DNA of 64,000 nucleotides, taken from positions 6,653,480 to 6,717,479 of the forward strand of contig NC_092802.1 in the NCBI RefSeq assembly GCF_918797505.1, in the 5' to 3' direction. Position numbers and translations under genes: made by a program. This stretch comes from Bemisia tabaci (Eukaryota; Arthropoda; Insecta; Hemiptera; Aleyrodidae). The notes beneath the pieces were generated by a model, which was not told the DNA's origin, ran no database searches, and saw nothing but the letters and a program-made list of their open reading frames with translations. Of the stretch, positions 22,311 through 33,278 are shown one piece after another; the stretch's first letter is position 1; every line of letters begins with the position of its first letter.

Positions 22311-22895
22311 AAGAAACATCTTTTTCTTGCTTAAACTTAAACCTTCGTTCGATGGTCGAATCGAATACCGAAAAAGGGGCGAAATTTTGGGAGGCTCTTT
22401 CCTCTCGGCAAACCCCTTTAAAATTGAATTTGTGACAAAATAAACATAAGAATTTGAAATTTAGCCAAAAGATTCATGCCCGACCTCTTACCTCTTCTAT
22501 TGGTCCGTTCCACTGAGCGGCGACAGGTTGCTTAAGAAGAGGTATAAGGAAACCTAACCACAAGAAAGAAAAAATCTAGCAAGCTTGAATCTCGGGTATG
22601 ATTTCAATCGTTTTCAAACGCGTTTTTCCTCCTTATTTCTTTGTTTTACAAAAAAGAAACATTAAAAAAAATTCATCAATCGAAATAATACGCATGGCAA
22701 TGTGTAAGAGTATGCAAGATGGTTCGTTTACTTACGTCAGGTTTTTTACACCTCTCTTCGGAGAAAATTGATCTCCAGCTCCTGGGAAAACTTCCACCGG
22801 ATATGAAAGACTTGAAAGGGCGTGTTACGAACTACAGTGATTCCTCGGTAAATACGTAGTGAATATCAACCTTTTTGACATTATTAACGTAATAA
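22311..22895. other. No feature recognised
   Basis: No gene or clear repeat. Confidence 0.3.
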
Positions 22896-23110
22896 TTCAC
22901 TGGGAAAAAGTCTTTTGTACCCAGATTCCAAACTGCTAAAAAGTTTGACGGTAAAACATATTCTTGATTCCATCGGAATTTTGCTTGAATCAAGAGCCAA
23001 AACTCCTAATTAAAGTGGATTTCTTTTTGATTCCGATGGAATGAAGCTAATTTTTTCTTGCCTTTTCCAAGAGTCTGGACTCAGGATTCAAGAAACTTTT
23101 TTTCCTGTGC
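22896..23110. mobile_element. MITE family A, diverged
   Basis: Keeps CACTGGGAAAAAG, TTCTTGATTCCATCGGA and GAGTCTGGACTC. Confidence 0.6.
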
Positions 23111-23218
23111 ATAACAAGGGTCTTACATATAATCGGTTCCCAAATGACTCCTTTCTTGAGGAAGGTCCAGCATGGTAAACATTGTGATAAAGGAAGTTCA
23201 TGAGGACTTTCAACGTTC

Positions 23219-23445
23219 ATTGGAAAAAAGTCTCTTGGATCCAGAATCTACACTTCTTAGAACGTGACACGGAAAAATATTCTTGATTCAATCGGATTTT
23301 TTCTTGTATCAAAAGAGAATCCGCTGAAATGAAGAGGCTTGGCTCTCGATTAAAGCAAAAGTCCGATTGAATGAGGAGTATTTTTTCTCGCCAAATTTTT
23401 CAAAAGTCTGAACTTTGGATCCAAGAGACTTTTTTTTCCAGTGTA
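23219..23445. mobile_element. MITE family A, diverged
   Basis: TTGGAAAAAAGTCTCTTGGA start, TTCCAGTGTA end. Confidence 0.65.
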
Positions 23446-23530
23446 TGCGATTTTACTCACAATAGGTCTATTCTCATTGACTGTATCTCTTGCGTGCCAT
23501 CAAATTCCTCTCAATTTCATCTTCCTACAT

Positions 23531-23650
23531 TTGGATGTATTTCTGTCAAACGGAACTATGTGCATAATGACGTGAGCCCTGTTATGCATATATTCTTACT
23601 GGTCTCAAGGCTCATGTCTTAATTCACCGTTCCGTTTGACATAAATACGT
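23531..23650. mobile_element. MITE family C
   Basis: TTGGATGTATTTCTGTCAAA start, inverse-like TTTGACATAAATACGT end. Confidence 0.7.
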
Positions 23651-23656
23651 TACACA

Positions 23657-23737
23657 AGTAAAAACGCAGTATAGGCATTCGAATGTTGCAAATTGCTTCT
23701 TTGAAGAAAGATTTTTGAAATGTTTGAAGAAAGTTAG
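23657..23737 (+). mobile_element. Left half of a MITE S split by the P-like element
   Basis: AACGCAGTATAGGCATTCGA and onward matches the first 75 bp of the 42345 copy. The remainder is at 37097-37262. Confidence 0.5.
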
Positions 23738-24373
23738 GAATAATGGACCACTAGACAAGATACGTCTTAAAGGATTCTGATACATGTTTCTTAACAAAAA
23801 TTCCACGCAAACCACGATTCGCGCAACGAAAATGACTGAAACCAACTCCTAACGAAGATATTAACGTTTTTATTTCACATTGGTTACGAGGAATTTGAAC
23901 TGCCCGCTCACAAGAAACTCATTGCTCTACGTGAGTCAAATCGCGCACTACAACGGTTTCAGCGTGCTTCTCAATCGAGCAATGTTCATTTTCCACCATG
24001 TGTTGCTCAAACTATAAGCAATTTGCTGTAGCTGAGCCAAAGCGTCAAGATTGAGGTTGCCGGATTTTCATATCGCAGAGACTGTCATGATAAACGTTTA
24101 GTGCGCGATGTGAATCACGTAGAGCATAGAGTTTTCATGAGCGGGTGGTTTGAATTCACGCACCAAGAATGGGCCTGTTGCATGCAAGAGATACAGCCGT
24201 GCGAATACAAGGTAAGTGAAACGAAGGTATGCTCTTCCCCTATTCAACCATCCAAAACCGATGAAACGCTCGGTTTTGTTCGCGCTATTTCGGTCTTGGC
24301 GCGAAAATTTGAAAAATGCCGATTTTCGATTCTCCCATAAGAACCAATGTAATCTGGGGGAAAACAAACTCAG
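23738..24373 (+). repeat. Left terminal inverted repeat of the P-like element
   Basis: Matches 36194-37096 in inverse order. It is split by an inserted foldback at 23863-24167, absent from the right arm. Confidence 0.65.
23863..24167. mobile_element. MITE inside the left transposon arm
   Basis: About 300-bp foldback: GAACTGCCCGCTCAC ... CTCTACGTGAGTCAAATCGC near the left is inverted at 24100-24155. Absent at the matching place in the right arm. Confidence 0.6.
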
Positions 24374-26248
24374 GCTCAAAATAGGATAGGCCTTCTAAGT
24401 TCTAAAGCGTGATTGCGTGACTTTCATCAAGTGTTGATAAGCGAAAATGATCCAACTGAATGTTTTGAATTAATTTGAATAAGTTTTTAAAATTTAATTT
24501 TGTTTTAAATATCTTTCTGGTTTTAATAATGTCTTTAGTATTTCAGTTTTAATTATGTAAGTGAGCTGTGCTTTTTTATTTGTTTGATTGTTGTGCGGCG
24601 TGCGCATCATCTGATTTTCCTCAAAGGTGAGAATCTTCGTTTGATCATTTTTCTCTAGTTTTAGTGAAACCCTCAACGTGGTGAAGATTGTATTTTTTCT
24701 GAAAAAACATTATGGAGTTAACAAGTCAGTATGATGAATCAGTTCATCATTCCTAATCATTGAATCAGTGTTAAGACTTGAGCCGACAGATGGATTTGAG
24801 ATTGACGATTGACACCTCTGTTGATGACTCACAGAGTAGAACTATCGTCTGTTGAGAGAAAAGCTAAATCTTGTCAACATGAACAGTCATGAAAAGTTCT
24901 GCAAGGTGCATTTATTCACCTGATGACCGGTGTTAATTCAGAACTAATCCAAGTTAGACATTTCTGTTAGCATACGATGAGTCTGCTCAAACATGAATAC
25001 TAATGGCAGAATTAGGTGCATTGTCAAACAAAATCGTTTGTGGCTGTATAGAAAAAAAGTAACCAATGCTGAACAGACTGCGATGTTCACTTCCATCCGA
25101 ATTTGCTGATGAGTTGCATATTTCCATGGCAGGAGTAAATTGTTTGACTGAACACTCAATGTTCACCAAAGGACAATAAGACTGCTTGGTTGCATTTAGT
25201 AGGTAACCACAAGCACCAAATGTATATGGGTAGTTATTAAGGTTCATTTTTATCAAGATGACTTGATTCATCAGACTTACGCAGTATCCTTCCTGAATAA
25301 GTTGGCTGTAGATGAAGCGATGCGCATTTCGGAGATGAATCAATCTTCAGGCTTCGCACTCCCTCATGTTAACTTGCACGTCATTAGCCAAAACTTACGC
25401 AAGTGTTGGTTCATGACATGCATGTCAATGCGAGAAAGTACGAAGCCTGAAAATGAATTAATCTCCAAATGTGCATTGCATAATTTACAGCTAATGTAGT
25501 GAGGAAAGAATACGTAAGTGTACTGTATTTGGGTAGGTTTACTTTAGCCTTGTAGCTATCGGAAGATTCTTTTTATTTTGAATCTGTCTATTGGTAGATC
25601 AATCATGGATTATAAAGAATCATGGTATTTTTTACTAAATTTTGAATGGATATACCATGAATGCATTTTCGGAAAAAATTGCCAGAATGATGGCTCTAAA
25701 AAATCAAAGTTATGTGAATAATTATTCAGTAGTCATTCAGATTACAAATTCATTAAGCCTTATAGCAATGAAATTGCTTACTGAACCAATTGTTAACCAA
25801 TCTGATGGCCAATTTTACCGTCCCCTTTTTTTTAAAAGCTGTCGATTAAGGTATTAAACTTGATTAAATCTATTGGAAGTGTGCTAAGTAACAGAATACT
25901 AAGTACCAACGTTTCAGTATGAGCCCTATAAATGTTTTTTCTTCAATGTTTAAAGGCTCATGCCAAATTGTAAATATTTTTCCTGTGTTTGGAACTGTTT
26001 ATTGACGTTGCAATTTCAAAAATGCGTTTTCACTAGGGTATTTGTACATTACGACCGTATCCTCTGCTCTCTCCCAGCAAAATTAAACAAATGCACCTGA
26101 AATTCTCAAATATTTACTTATCGTTTGTAGAATGTATCATCATAAACTGAAGAACTCTAAGCACAATTTTTAGACCTTTTCTTCAATTAAATGACCTTGC
26201 CTCAGATATCAGAGAATTCTTATAAAACATTCTTATTTTGTTTGACAG
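24374..26248. other. 5' region of the P-like element, no coding support
   Basis: AT-rich, with short ORFs only and no recognisable domain. May hold the promoter and an untranslated first exon, since the ATG at 26249 follows a splice-acceptor-like sequence. Confidence 0.4.
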
Positions 26249-26480
26249 ATGCCTAAGCAGTGCAGTTTTAAGAACTGCAAAAACGTTCAAATTTCCGGCT
26301 GTGAAAAATCGTTTTTTCGATTTCCCAAGGATCCTGCCATACAGAAAATTTGGCTCAGCCAGTGCAACGTAACCGCCTGTCGAGACAACGGAAGGATCTG
26401 CAGTGATCATTTTTCGACTGATGACTTCGAAGAGCCTGTAATCTTCAAGACAAGCAGAGGTCGGCGCTTAAAGATTAATG
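26249..26480 (+). CDS. Transposase exon 1: THAP domain 1
   Basis: 77 codons plus one base. C2CH finger: C-x4-C at residues 5-10 and C-x2-H at 51-54, with the invariant Pro (FPKDP) and Trp (IWLSQC). Donor AATG|GTAACA. Binds DNA in known THAP proteins; here presumably the transposon ends. Confidence 0.87.
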
Positions 26481-29400
26481 GTAACATATTTTTTCTTCTT
26501 TACTGATCCATTATTTTAAATGTCTAAGCAGACATCCATGTTCAAATAACGACATGATAGCCTCATCTAAAGGGACTTTCATTACTGACTGCTGTCAGAT
26601 TATGCGTTCTTTGCCAAAACTCCTCATGATGTCATTTAAAGATGTTACAAAAAACTTCAATTCTCACTTAATACTTTTTTTTATCTGAATTTTTTGGCTA
26701 TCGTCTACGAGAGATTCTAGAAGAAAATTAGAGTCGCCTACTTTCTGTTTGTTACTGCTTCCTTGGCGACAATTGCCCTTTCAAAAGCATCAGACCATCT
26801 TGTGGCAAAAATACTGACTGGAATTAACTTATTGGTTGAAATTTTGCCCTTATGCGAAGAGATTAATTCTCAAGGAAAAAGTGTATTGTAGGACCAGGAC
26901 AAAAGCAGACAGCAAGTTGAATTCAATACTATAATGTCCCTCTCTGTAGGATCTGCGTTTGTATCAATCTGTGCAGCTGATAACAGACAAGGGCAAAGAT
27001 GCTTGTTAGCGCAGAAGGTGTGAACAAATCGACTGAGCAGACTGGTCTGCAATGAAATAATGCTCTGACTGCCCTGCCCTCATGCTTCCAAGTCCTCATG
27101 AAAAGCTTCATCAGCATTCCACTTGATATGATCAGTAGATCTGGGCTCATCACTTTCTTCATTTATAATTTTGTGTTTTTATTCCTGCTTTGAAAGTTAT
27201 ACTAAATTCACTAATTATTTTTTGGGTTTTTTTTTGCAGCTATTCCCAACCTACTTTTAACTGCATCTGTTGACATTCCTGAATCCCACAAAAGTACCAA
27301 GGTAATTTCTTATTACTGAATTAGCCTTGCATTCACTCATTGAATCTCCACTTTACTGAATCAAAATAATTCCAGCTTTCTCTGACCAAAAAGCAGGTTT
27401 CTTCAGAATATCAGTAAATTTATCTCTCCTATCTCTGAATAAATCTGATATCAAACAAAAAAGAAAAGAAAATAAAATAAAAATTGAAAAAAAAAAAGCA
27501 TAGAGGAAACAGCGGAAAGAAATTAGTAGGCTAAAAAACTTAATGCAATATAAAGCATGTAATGAAAAAAGAAAAGTTTAGGACAGGAAGTATAATTAGG
27601 GACAAAGATATGAAATATTTCATGCTGAAGAATACTGAACTGACGACATTTTATTCTCCTGATTGGTATAAAGTGAAGTCCTTTTTTAAGATTTCAAGTG
27701 CCATTCTAGATTTTTGTGAAGAGTACCCACAAAAATCCAATCGTGATCAAGCCTCGGTTAAGTGAAATTGTTGATCATTTAAAGCCAAATTGGAGGCTCC
27801 TGTCTCTCTGACACACCATTATGAACAACACTAAAGCTTTGCTCATTGCATGGCTTGTGGACTTATTGAATGCATGTGTTCAATGGTCTATTTTGTGCAC
27901 TACATTTCTGATGGTAACATTGATCTGATAATACGTTTGTATGTGTTGCCGCTTTTAAGTTCTCCAAAATTTTTCTCAAGTTTCAGAGACTTAGCACTAA
28001 CTCATAATTTCTGCCTCCCTATAGTGTTTAATAAAAAAAACCGCAAAAATTCAAAATTACCTCATTGCAGCAACATTTTATCAAGAAGGGCACACCTAAT
28101 GAACTGAAATTTGAGGCAAGTGCTACAGCAATGTAGAACCTATCAAAATAGATGGATCAATTTTCAGTCCAGCGAAGTGGCTATTTAAAACAAATTATCC
28201 AGGTATTCCTAAATAATAATTTGGCAATTGACTGAGGGCATTTTAGCAACAGTGGGGATAGTTTAAGATAGGAAATATCAGAATAGAGCTTATGACAAAT
28301 TAGTCAAATGACTTTTGAAATCCAACCAAAGAAATGCTAGCTTCATTTTCTCATTAAAGGTAAATGCAAGTTGAATCAAGATGGCTATTAGTCTGTGGGA
28401 TTTTAAAAGTCAGCTGACTAATTTGGAGTGAGCTCCATTCAAATTTTCTCTTGCAACTTGAAAAGGGTATTAAGCTTCACGATAAAACATCTGTCAAAGC
28501 GACGAGAGGATTTAAGCAGTAGCCTCTTCCTGAACTGAATTATTCTGCTTTTTCCAAGGGGAAGTCAGCTTACCCAGGTGAGATTCTATTTTTGAATTGA
28601 TGTGAATGGCAGTAATTAATTATCTGTTATCATTTTTCAGAAATGCATTGAGTTATGCGCTGTAAATGGGTGCCGACAAAGCAAGCTTACTACAGAACAA
28701 TGCCAGCTCCTTTTCTTCCATTTTCCAAAAGAGAAAAATTTGAAAAGAACATGGATTCAATTTTGCAACCGGCCCTCTAAATTTAATGCGGACAGATCAA
28801 AGATCTGTCAAAACCACTTCAGTTCAAAGCAATTTAGAAGCAATGCTAGATTAAAGAAAGATGGTAAATATTAATGCATGTTTTACATTTAATGTATCCT
28901 CTCGAATATGAATGAAAATCCTCCTTCTTAAATTTTCATTTATGGAAACAATTGTCTGTCCTAAACCTCAGAAGTCTTTTATTCAGTGCGCCAATTATTT
29001 TGTAATTTCCATCGTTCAAGAGGCTGCCAAGAAAAGAGACTCTAAAATTTTTATCCCTAATATTTGCCTAATATTAGGTAGTAATCTTGTTGTCCAAAAT
29101 TTGACGAAATGTTTTGCACAATCTCACTTTAGTGATCTCAAATTTGTATTTTTGTGCAATGGACAATTAGATAGGGTCTAAATGGGTCTGTTATACATGT
29201 CAGATAAAGCCAGATGAAAAGTCATCCTAAAGGTAATATCCCACGAAAAAGACATTGAGGACATACAGAAAGTGTAAAATCCACTCTTTAACGCACAATT
29301 TGCGTAATCCAAACCACGCATCTTCGAATTTACCGCGTCGACGGGCTTTTTTTCCAGTGGCCGACAACCAGTTTTGCCATGTAGAGGATGTGAGAAAATC

Positions 29401-32400
29401 TACCCTAAATCAACAAATAATTTTGCTAACTGTCATCAATGTTCCTTACGTATGCTTCAATAATTTTAAAATTTATTTATTCAGAGAAAAAGGTAAAAAC
29501 AATCGCTTTAAAACTCTTGGAATTGTTTTAAAGCAAGATTGTTTGTTTATTTACGTTAGATTCTTTAACGTATCCTTCTTGGCAAATCTGGTTGCTGGCA
29601 ACTGAATAAAGTGCCCGCGGATGCGGTAAATTCGAAAAGCATGGTTTGGATTACGCAAGTTGTGCATTAGGGAGCAGATTTTAGACTTTTCTGATGTGCT
29701 CCTCATGTTTTTCGTAGGATACTACTTACCTTTGAAATGACTTTTCATCTGGCTGTATCTGAAGTGTGCAAAAGACCCATTTAAGCATAATAATACATGT
29801 TTCTTCATCAAAATTTTGCTTAAAAAAAGGAAGCAATGAATATTCCATAAATTAACTCTTTTACGAGGCATTAATGTTATGTGTGTCTGTAAATTCAAAT
29901 GCACCGCTCATCAAAAAACCGAACTACTTTAGTTCAATCACACATTAAACGTTGATTTTGGCATTAAAAATTCACCAAACGTATATTTAGTAGATACTGC
30001 ATTTTTCACTTGTAAATGTACCAAAGCACCTCCTCATTATAAAATAATGCTTCTCTCCCTACTGTGTCCTTATTGAAGCAATCCAAACTGATTTTGTGAA
30101 ATTTGTTTCATGATGGAGAATCTAAATTTTGAATATTTTTCCATTATGTTGTTTTTAGGAATTGAATATTAGTGGCACAAAAACTTCAATGTTGAGGTAT
30201 ACACTACTGCTTTTTTAATCTTAACGAGGATGCAGAACTTTTCGAATGCAAGAAAAGGGAGGGTTTTAAGGGTATCTCCCCTTGTGCTCATATCTAACAG
30301 AGAACATTTTGTTTTTCACAGCTGTTCCAGATTTACCCGAAGATGTTCCTCAGAGTTCACCATTTCAAGGAAGCTCAGAAGTTGAAGAAAGGGTTACAGG
30401 AGCAATTACGTTTCCTGAACAGTGCAGTGTGTTATCGGAGGTTAATGAGGCGGAACATAGTAGATTACGAGAACCCAAACTTTCTACTTGCAGTTCATTG
30501 CAATCTTATCAAATCACAAGGGTTCATCATCTTGAATCCACTCCTGCTTTAAATCAATCTAGACCTTTTCATGAACCTAGTAATTTAACAAGTAGTCAAT
30601 CTAGTCATTATGGGCCTAAACAGATATGTACCGAGTACACACAAGTCACTGTAATTTCTGAGAGATTTGAAAGAGACGAGCAGTTGCTTCAGAAGCAATT
30701 TTCAGAAATGGAAGATCTGAAAATTGCCTTAAACGAAGCCAACTCCAGACTGGAGAAATTGTCCGTAGATGTAACTTTTTTAAAATCAAAAGAAGAAGAG
30801 CTTCTAATGGAAAATAAACGTTTAAACAAAACATTAAATGTGAAAGAGAAAAAAATCAGTAGTTTGTCAAACCAATTAGGAATCAAGTGTAGGCAACTGA
30901 AGGCAGCTCTTCAACAGCACCAGATGACTCGAGAAAGACAGTCAATAACTAACAGACGGCGGCAGCTGAAAATCTTGAAGGCTCAGCAAAAAGATAAACA
31001 CTCTAAATTATTGAAGAAAGAATATCTTCAAAAGTGTGCAGAACTTAAGATTAAATTAAATAAAATGAGTAAAAATTTGAAAGCTGCAAAAAATCCCAAT
31101 CAAACAAAATTTCATAACAAAGTCAAAAATGTTCTTGCAAGTGTCTTGACGCCTAACCAGTTAGATATCATTTTTAAGAAAAAAAATCGAGCAAAATGGA
31201 CTCCGGAAGAATATTCCACTGCCTTAACCATTAGATACTTAAGTCGAAGGTGCTATCTTTTTTTAAAGAATAAATTAAATTATCCACTTCCTGGGCTCAG
31301 TACATTAAGAAGATGGGCTTCTAAGATAAATTTACGGCACGGCATCCTCTGGGATGTTTTAAATGTTATGAAAATTTCTGGTGAAACAAAGTCAGCTTTT
31401 GATAAAATTGCAGTCTTAACATTTGATGAAATGAAAGTGGCTCGTTTCTATGAATATTCTAAAATAGATGATGAAATCATTGGGCCTCACAATTATGCTC
31501 AAGTGGTTATGGTTAGGGGCCTTTTTGATAACTGGAAGCAGCCTGTTTTTCTAGATTTTGATCTTAAAATGACCAAAGATTTACTTCTTAAAACAATCAC
31601 GGAATTGCATAATATTGGGTACAGTATTGTCGCGGTTGCCAGTGACTGTGGTGGTGGAAACCAAGGAGTCTGGAAAGAGTTCAGTATCAGTTCTGACAAG
31701 CCTTATTTCCTTCATCCTGTAACACAAGAGAAAGTTTATCTTTTTGCCGATGCCCCCCATCTTTTAAAACTTCTGAGAAATTGGTTCCTCGACACTGGGT
31801 TTAAGATAGATGGTAAGGATATTTGTAAGAGTCCTCTCGAAACGATGATCAAAAAGAATGAAACCGAAGTTAGTTCCATGTTTAAGCTGTCTGAATTACA
31901 TGTGAAGTGTAGTAAAACCAAAAGACAGAATGTGAGATTAGCTGCAGAACTTTTTTCACGTTCTGTAGGAACAGCATTAAAGCAGTACCTTCCTGGGGAT
32001 GATAAAGAGCTTGCAAGACTAGTTGGTGAATTCATAACATTAGTCAACAGGTGGTTTGATTTGTTCAACTCTTATTCTCTCACTGCTAAAGTTCCCTCTA
32101 AGAAACCTTTTGGTGTTTTGCTAGAGTCGCAGTTACAGACTCTTGATGAAATGGTTCGCACAGTTCAAAATATGTTATGTATTGGCAAAACCTGTCTTCA
32201 GGTCTTTCAAAAAATGATAATACTTTCTGCTAATTCACTCAAAGGCCTTTATGAAGACTTGAAAAAAAAATTTCAAACTGTTTTCATCCTCACCCACCGC
32301 TTGAATCAAGACCTATTAGAAAATCTTTTTTCCCAACTGAGAAATGATGGTGGACTAAACGATCATCCCTCACCCATGACACTTATTTACAGACTGAGGA

Positions 32401-33278
32401 GACTTCTTCTGTGCAAGAACCCAGGTATGATTCAAGAAAGTGCCAATGTTATCATCCCCGAGGAGGTACAGTGTGACTTTCTTGTTAGAGAAACTTTTCA
32501 TCAGGCACGCTTGACATTGCCAGAAGATACAATTGGTGAGAGACCTGAGGAAGAGCTCATCATATCCGAAGACATCGAAAGTCTCAACGGTTCAGCTACG
32601 ACTGTATCAATATCTGAGAACATGACTTTTGTAGAGAGGGACGGTCTCATTTATCTTGCAGGTGCTGTAGCAAGGAAACACAAAGTGCTTTTTCCTTATC
32701 TTGGAAAATATACGAAAGATTTAGAGGTTCCGTTCCAAGAGCACAGTTATTGTTTACCTTCATGGATTAGCCATTTATCCTTTGGAGGCTTAATTGAGCC
32801 CTCTGATCAGTGGTACTCAGAGGTATTATCCATGGAGAAATATTTTCGTAAATTACATAATGAAACTTTCAAGTTCAAGAAAAATATCACAGAAAAAACC
32901 ACAGCTTATGTAACATCCAAAATAAGGAATAAAAATATTGACATTGACCCTGTGCTCATAAAAGCTTTTTGTTCGACTAGAATTTTCATTAGAATAAGGT
33001 TTCTTAACTTCCGAAGAGTGCAGATACTTTTGAGAAAGAAAGAGGAAAAAGCAGCATTAGCAGAGAAAGAGCGAAAAGAGAAAGAGCTAAAAGAAAAAGA
33101 GCTAAAAGAAAAAACTGATCTGTCTTCCACAACTCAACAAAATTCTGAGAAGGGAAATGAAGCCAAAACAGCTAGTGACAAATCTTCAGAGAAAAAAGTT
33201 GTTGACCGGAAAGGAAGGAAAAGAAAATCCACAGTCGATAGGAAAACTGCCAAAAAAATGCGGAGGATAGTGAAATGA
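26249..33278 (+). CDS. P-element/THAP9-like transposase with two THAP domains (4 exons, 1157 aa)
   Basis: Nuclear DNA transposase, or a domesticated copy. Exons 26249-26480, 27240-27301, 28641-28863 and 30322-33278 join in frame (phases 1, 0, 1). Seen: THAP finger 1 (C5, C10, C51, H54; P26, W35); linker; THAP finger 2 (C104, C109, C154, H157; P127, W136); coiled coil about 284-377; basic region and helix-turn-helix-like stretch to about 520; RNase H-like core with D541 (TFDEMKV), D614 (ASDCGGGN), ADAPHLLKLLRNW, and E839 (LLENLFSQLR); Lys/Glu-rich C-terminus with nuclear-localisation-like clusters. D-D-E spacing of 73 and 225 resembles that known for Drosophila P transposase. Each THAP is followed by an A(I/V)P box rebuilt exactly at a splice junction, which supports the exon model. 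The ATG follows TTTGACAG, so a 5'UTR intron is likely. No stop or frameshift breaks it. Longer than human THAP9 mainly because of the second THAP and the C-terminal tail. Confidence 0.87.
27240..27301 (+). CDS. Transposase exon 2: linker
   Basis: 62-nt exon after a polypyrimidine tract ending TTTTTTTGCAG; donor AAG|GTAATT. It completes the Ala codon and gives AIPNLL, the AVPTIF-like box of THAP 1, then a short linker ending SHKSTK. Identified from splice signals, frame and this motif. Confidence 0.72.
28641..28863 (+). CDS. Transposase exon 3: THAP domain 2
   Basis: 223 nt. Acceptor CATTTTTCAG, donor GATG|GTAAAT. Encodes a second complete C2CH finger (C104-x4-C109, C154-x2-H157) with HFPKE and TWIQFC. 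It is too diverged from THAP 1 to be a recent duplicate. Confidence 0.83.
29174..29790. mobile_element. Foldback in transposase intron 3
   Basis: Arms about 29180-29345 and 29615-29782 are inverted copies (TGCGTAATCCAAACCA, TTCGAATTTACCGCG). The outer part (AAATGGGTCT, CAGATACAGCC) resembles the P-like element's own terminal repeat, so it may be a non-autonomous relative. Confidence 0.65.
30322..33278 (+). CDS. Transposase exon 4: coiled coil, catalytic core, tail
   Basis: 2,957 nt to the TGA. Acceptor GTTTTTCACAG. Its first codons give AVPDLPED, completing the AVP box of THAP 2. An upstream in-frame ATG at 30282 is intronic in this model. Carries the coiled coil, the RNase H-like core (D541, D614, E839 in full-length numbering) and the charged tail from about residue 1070. 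Confidence 0.9.

Noticed and set aside
30282..30321. ATG at 30282 as the transposase start
   Set aside because: It would drop both THAP domains; a good splice acceptor at 30320-30321 restores the AVP box with exon 3.
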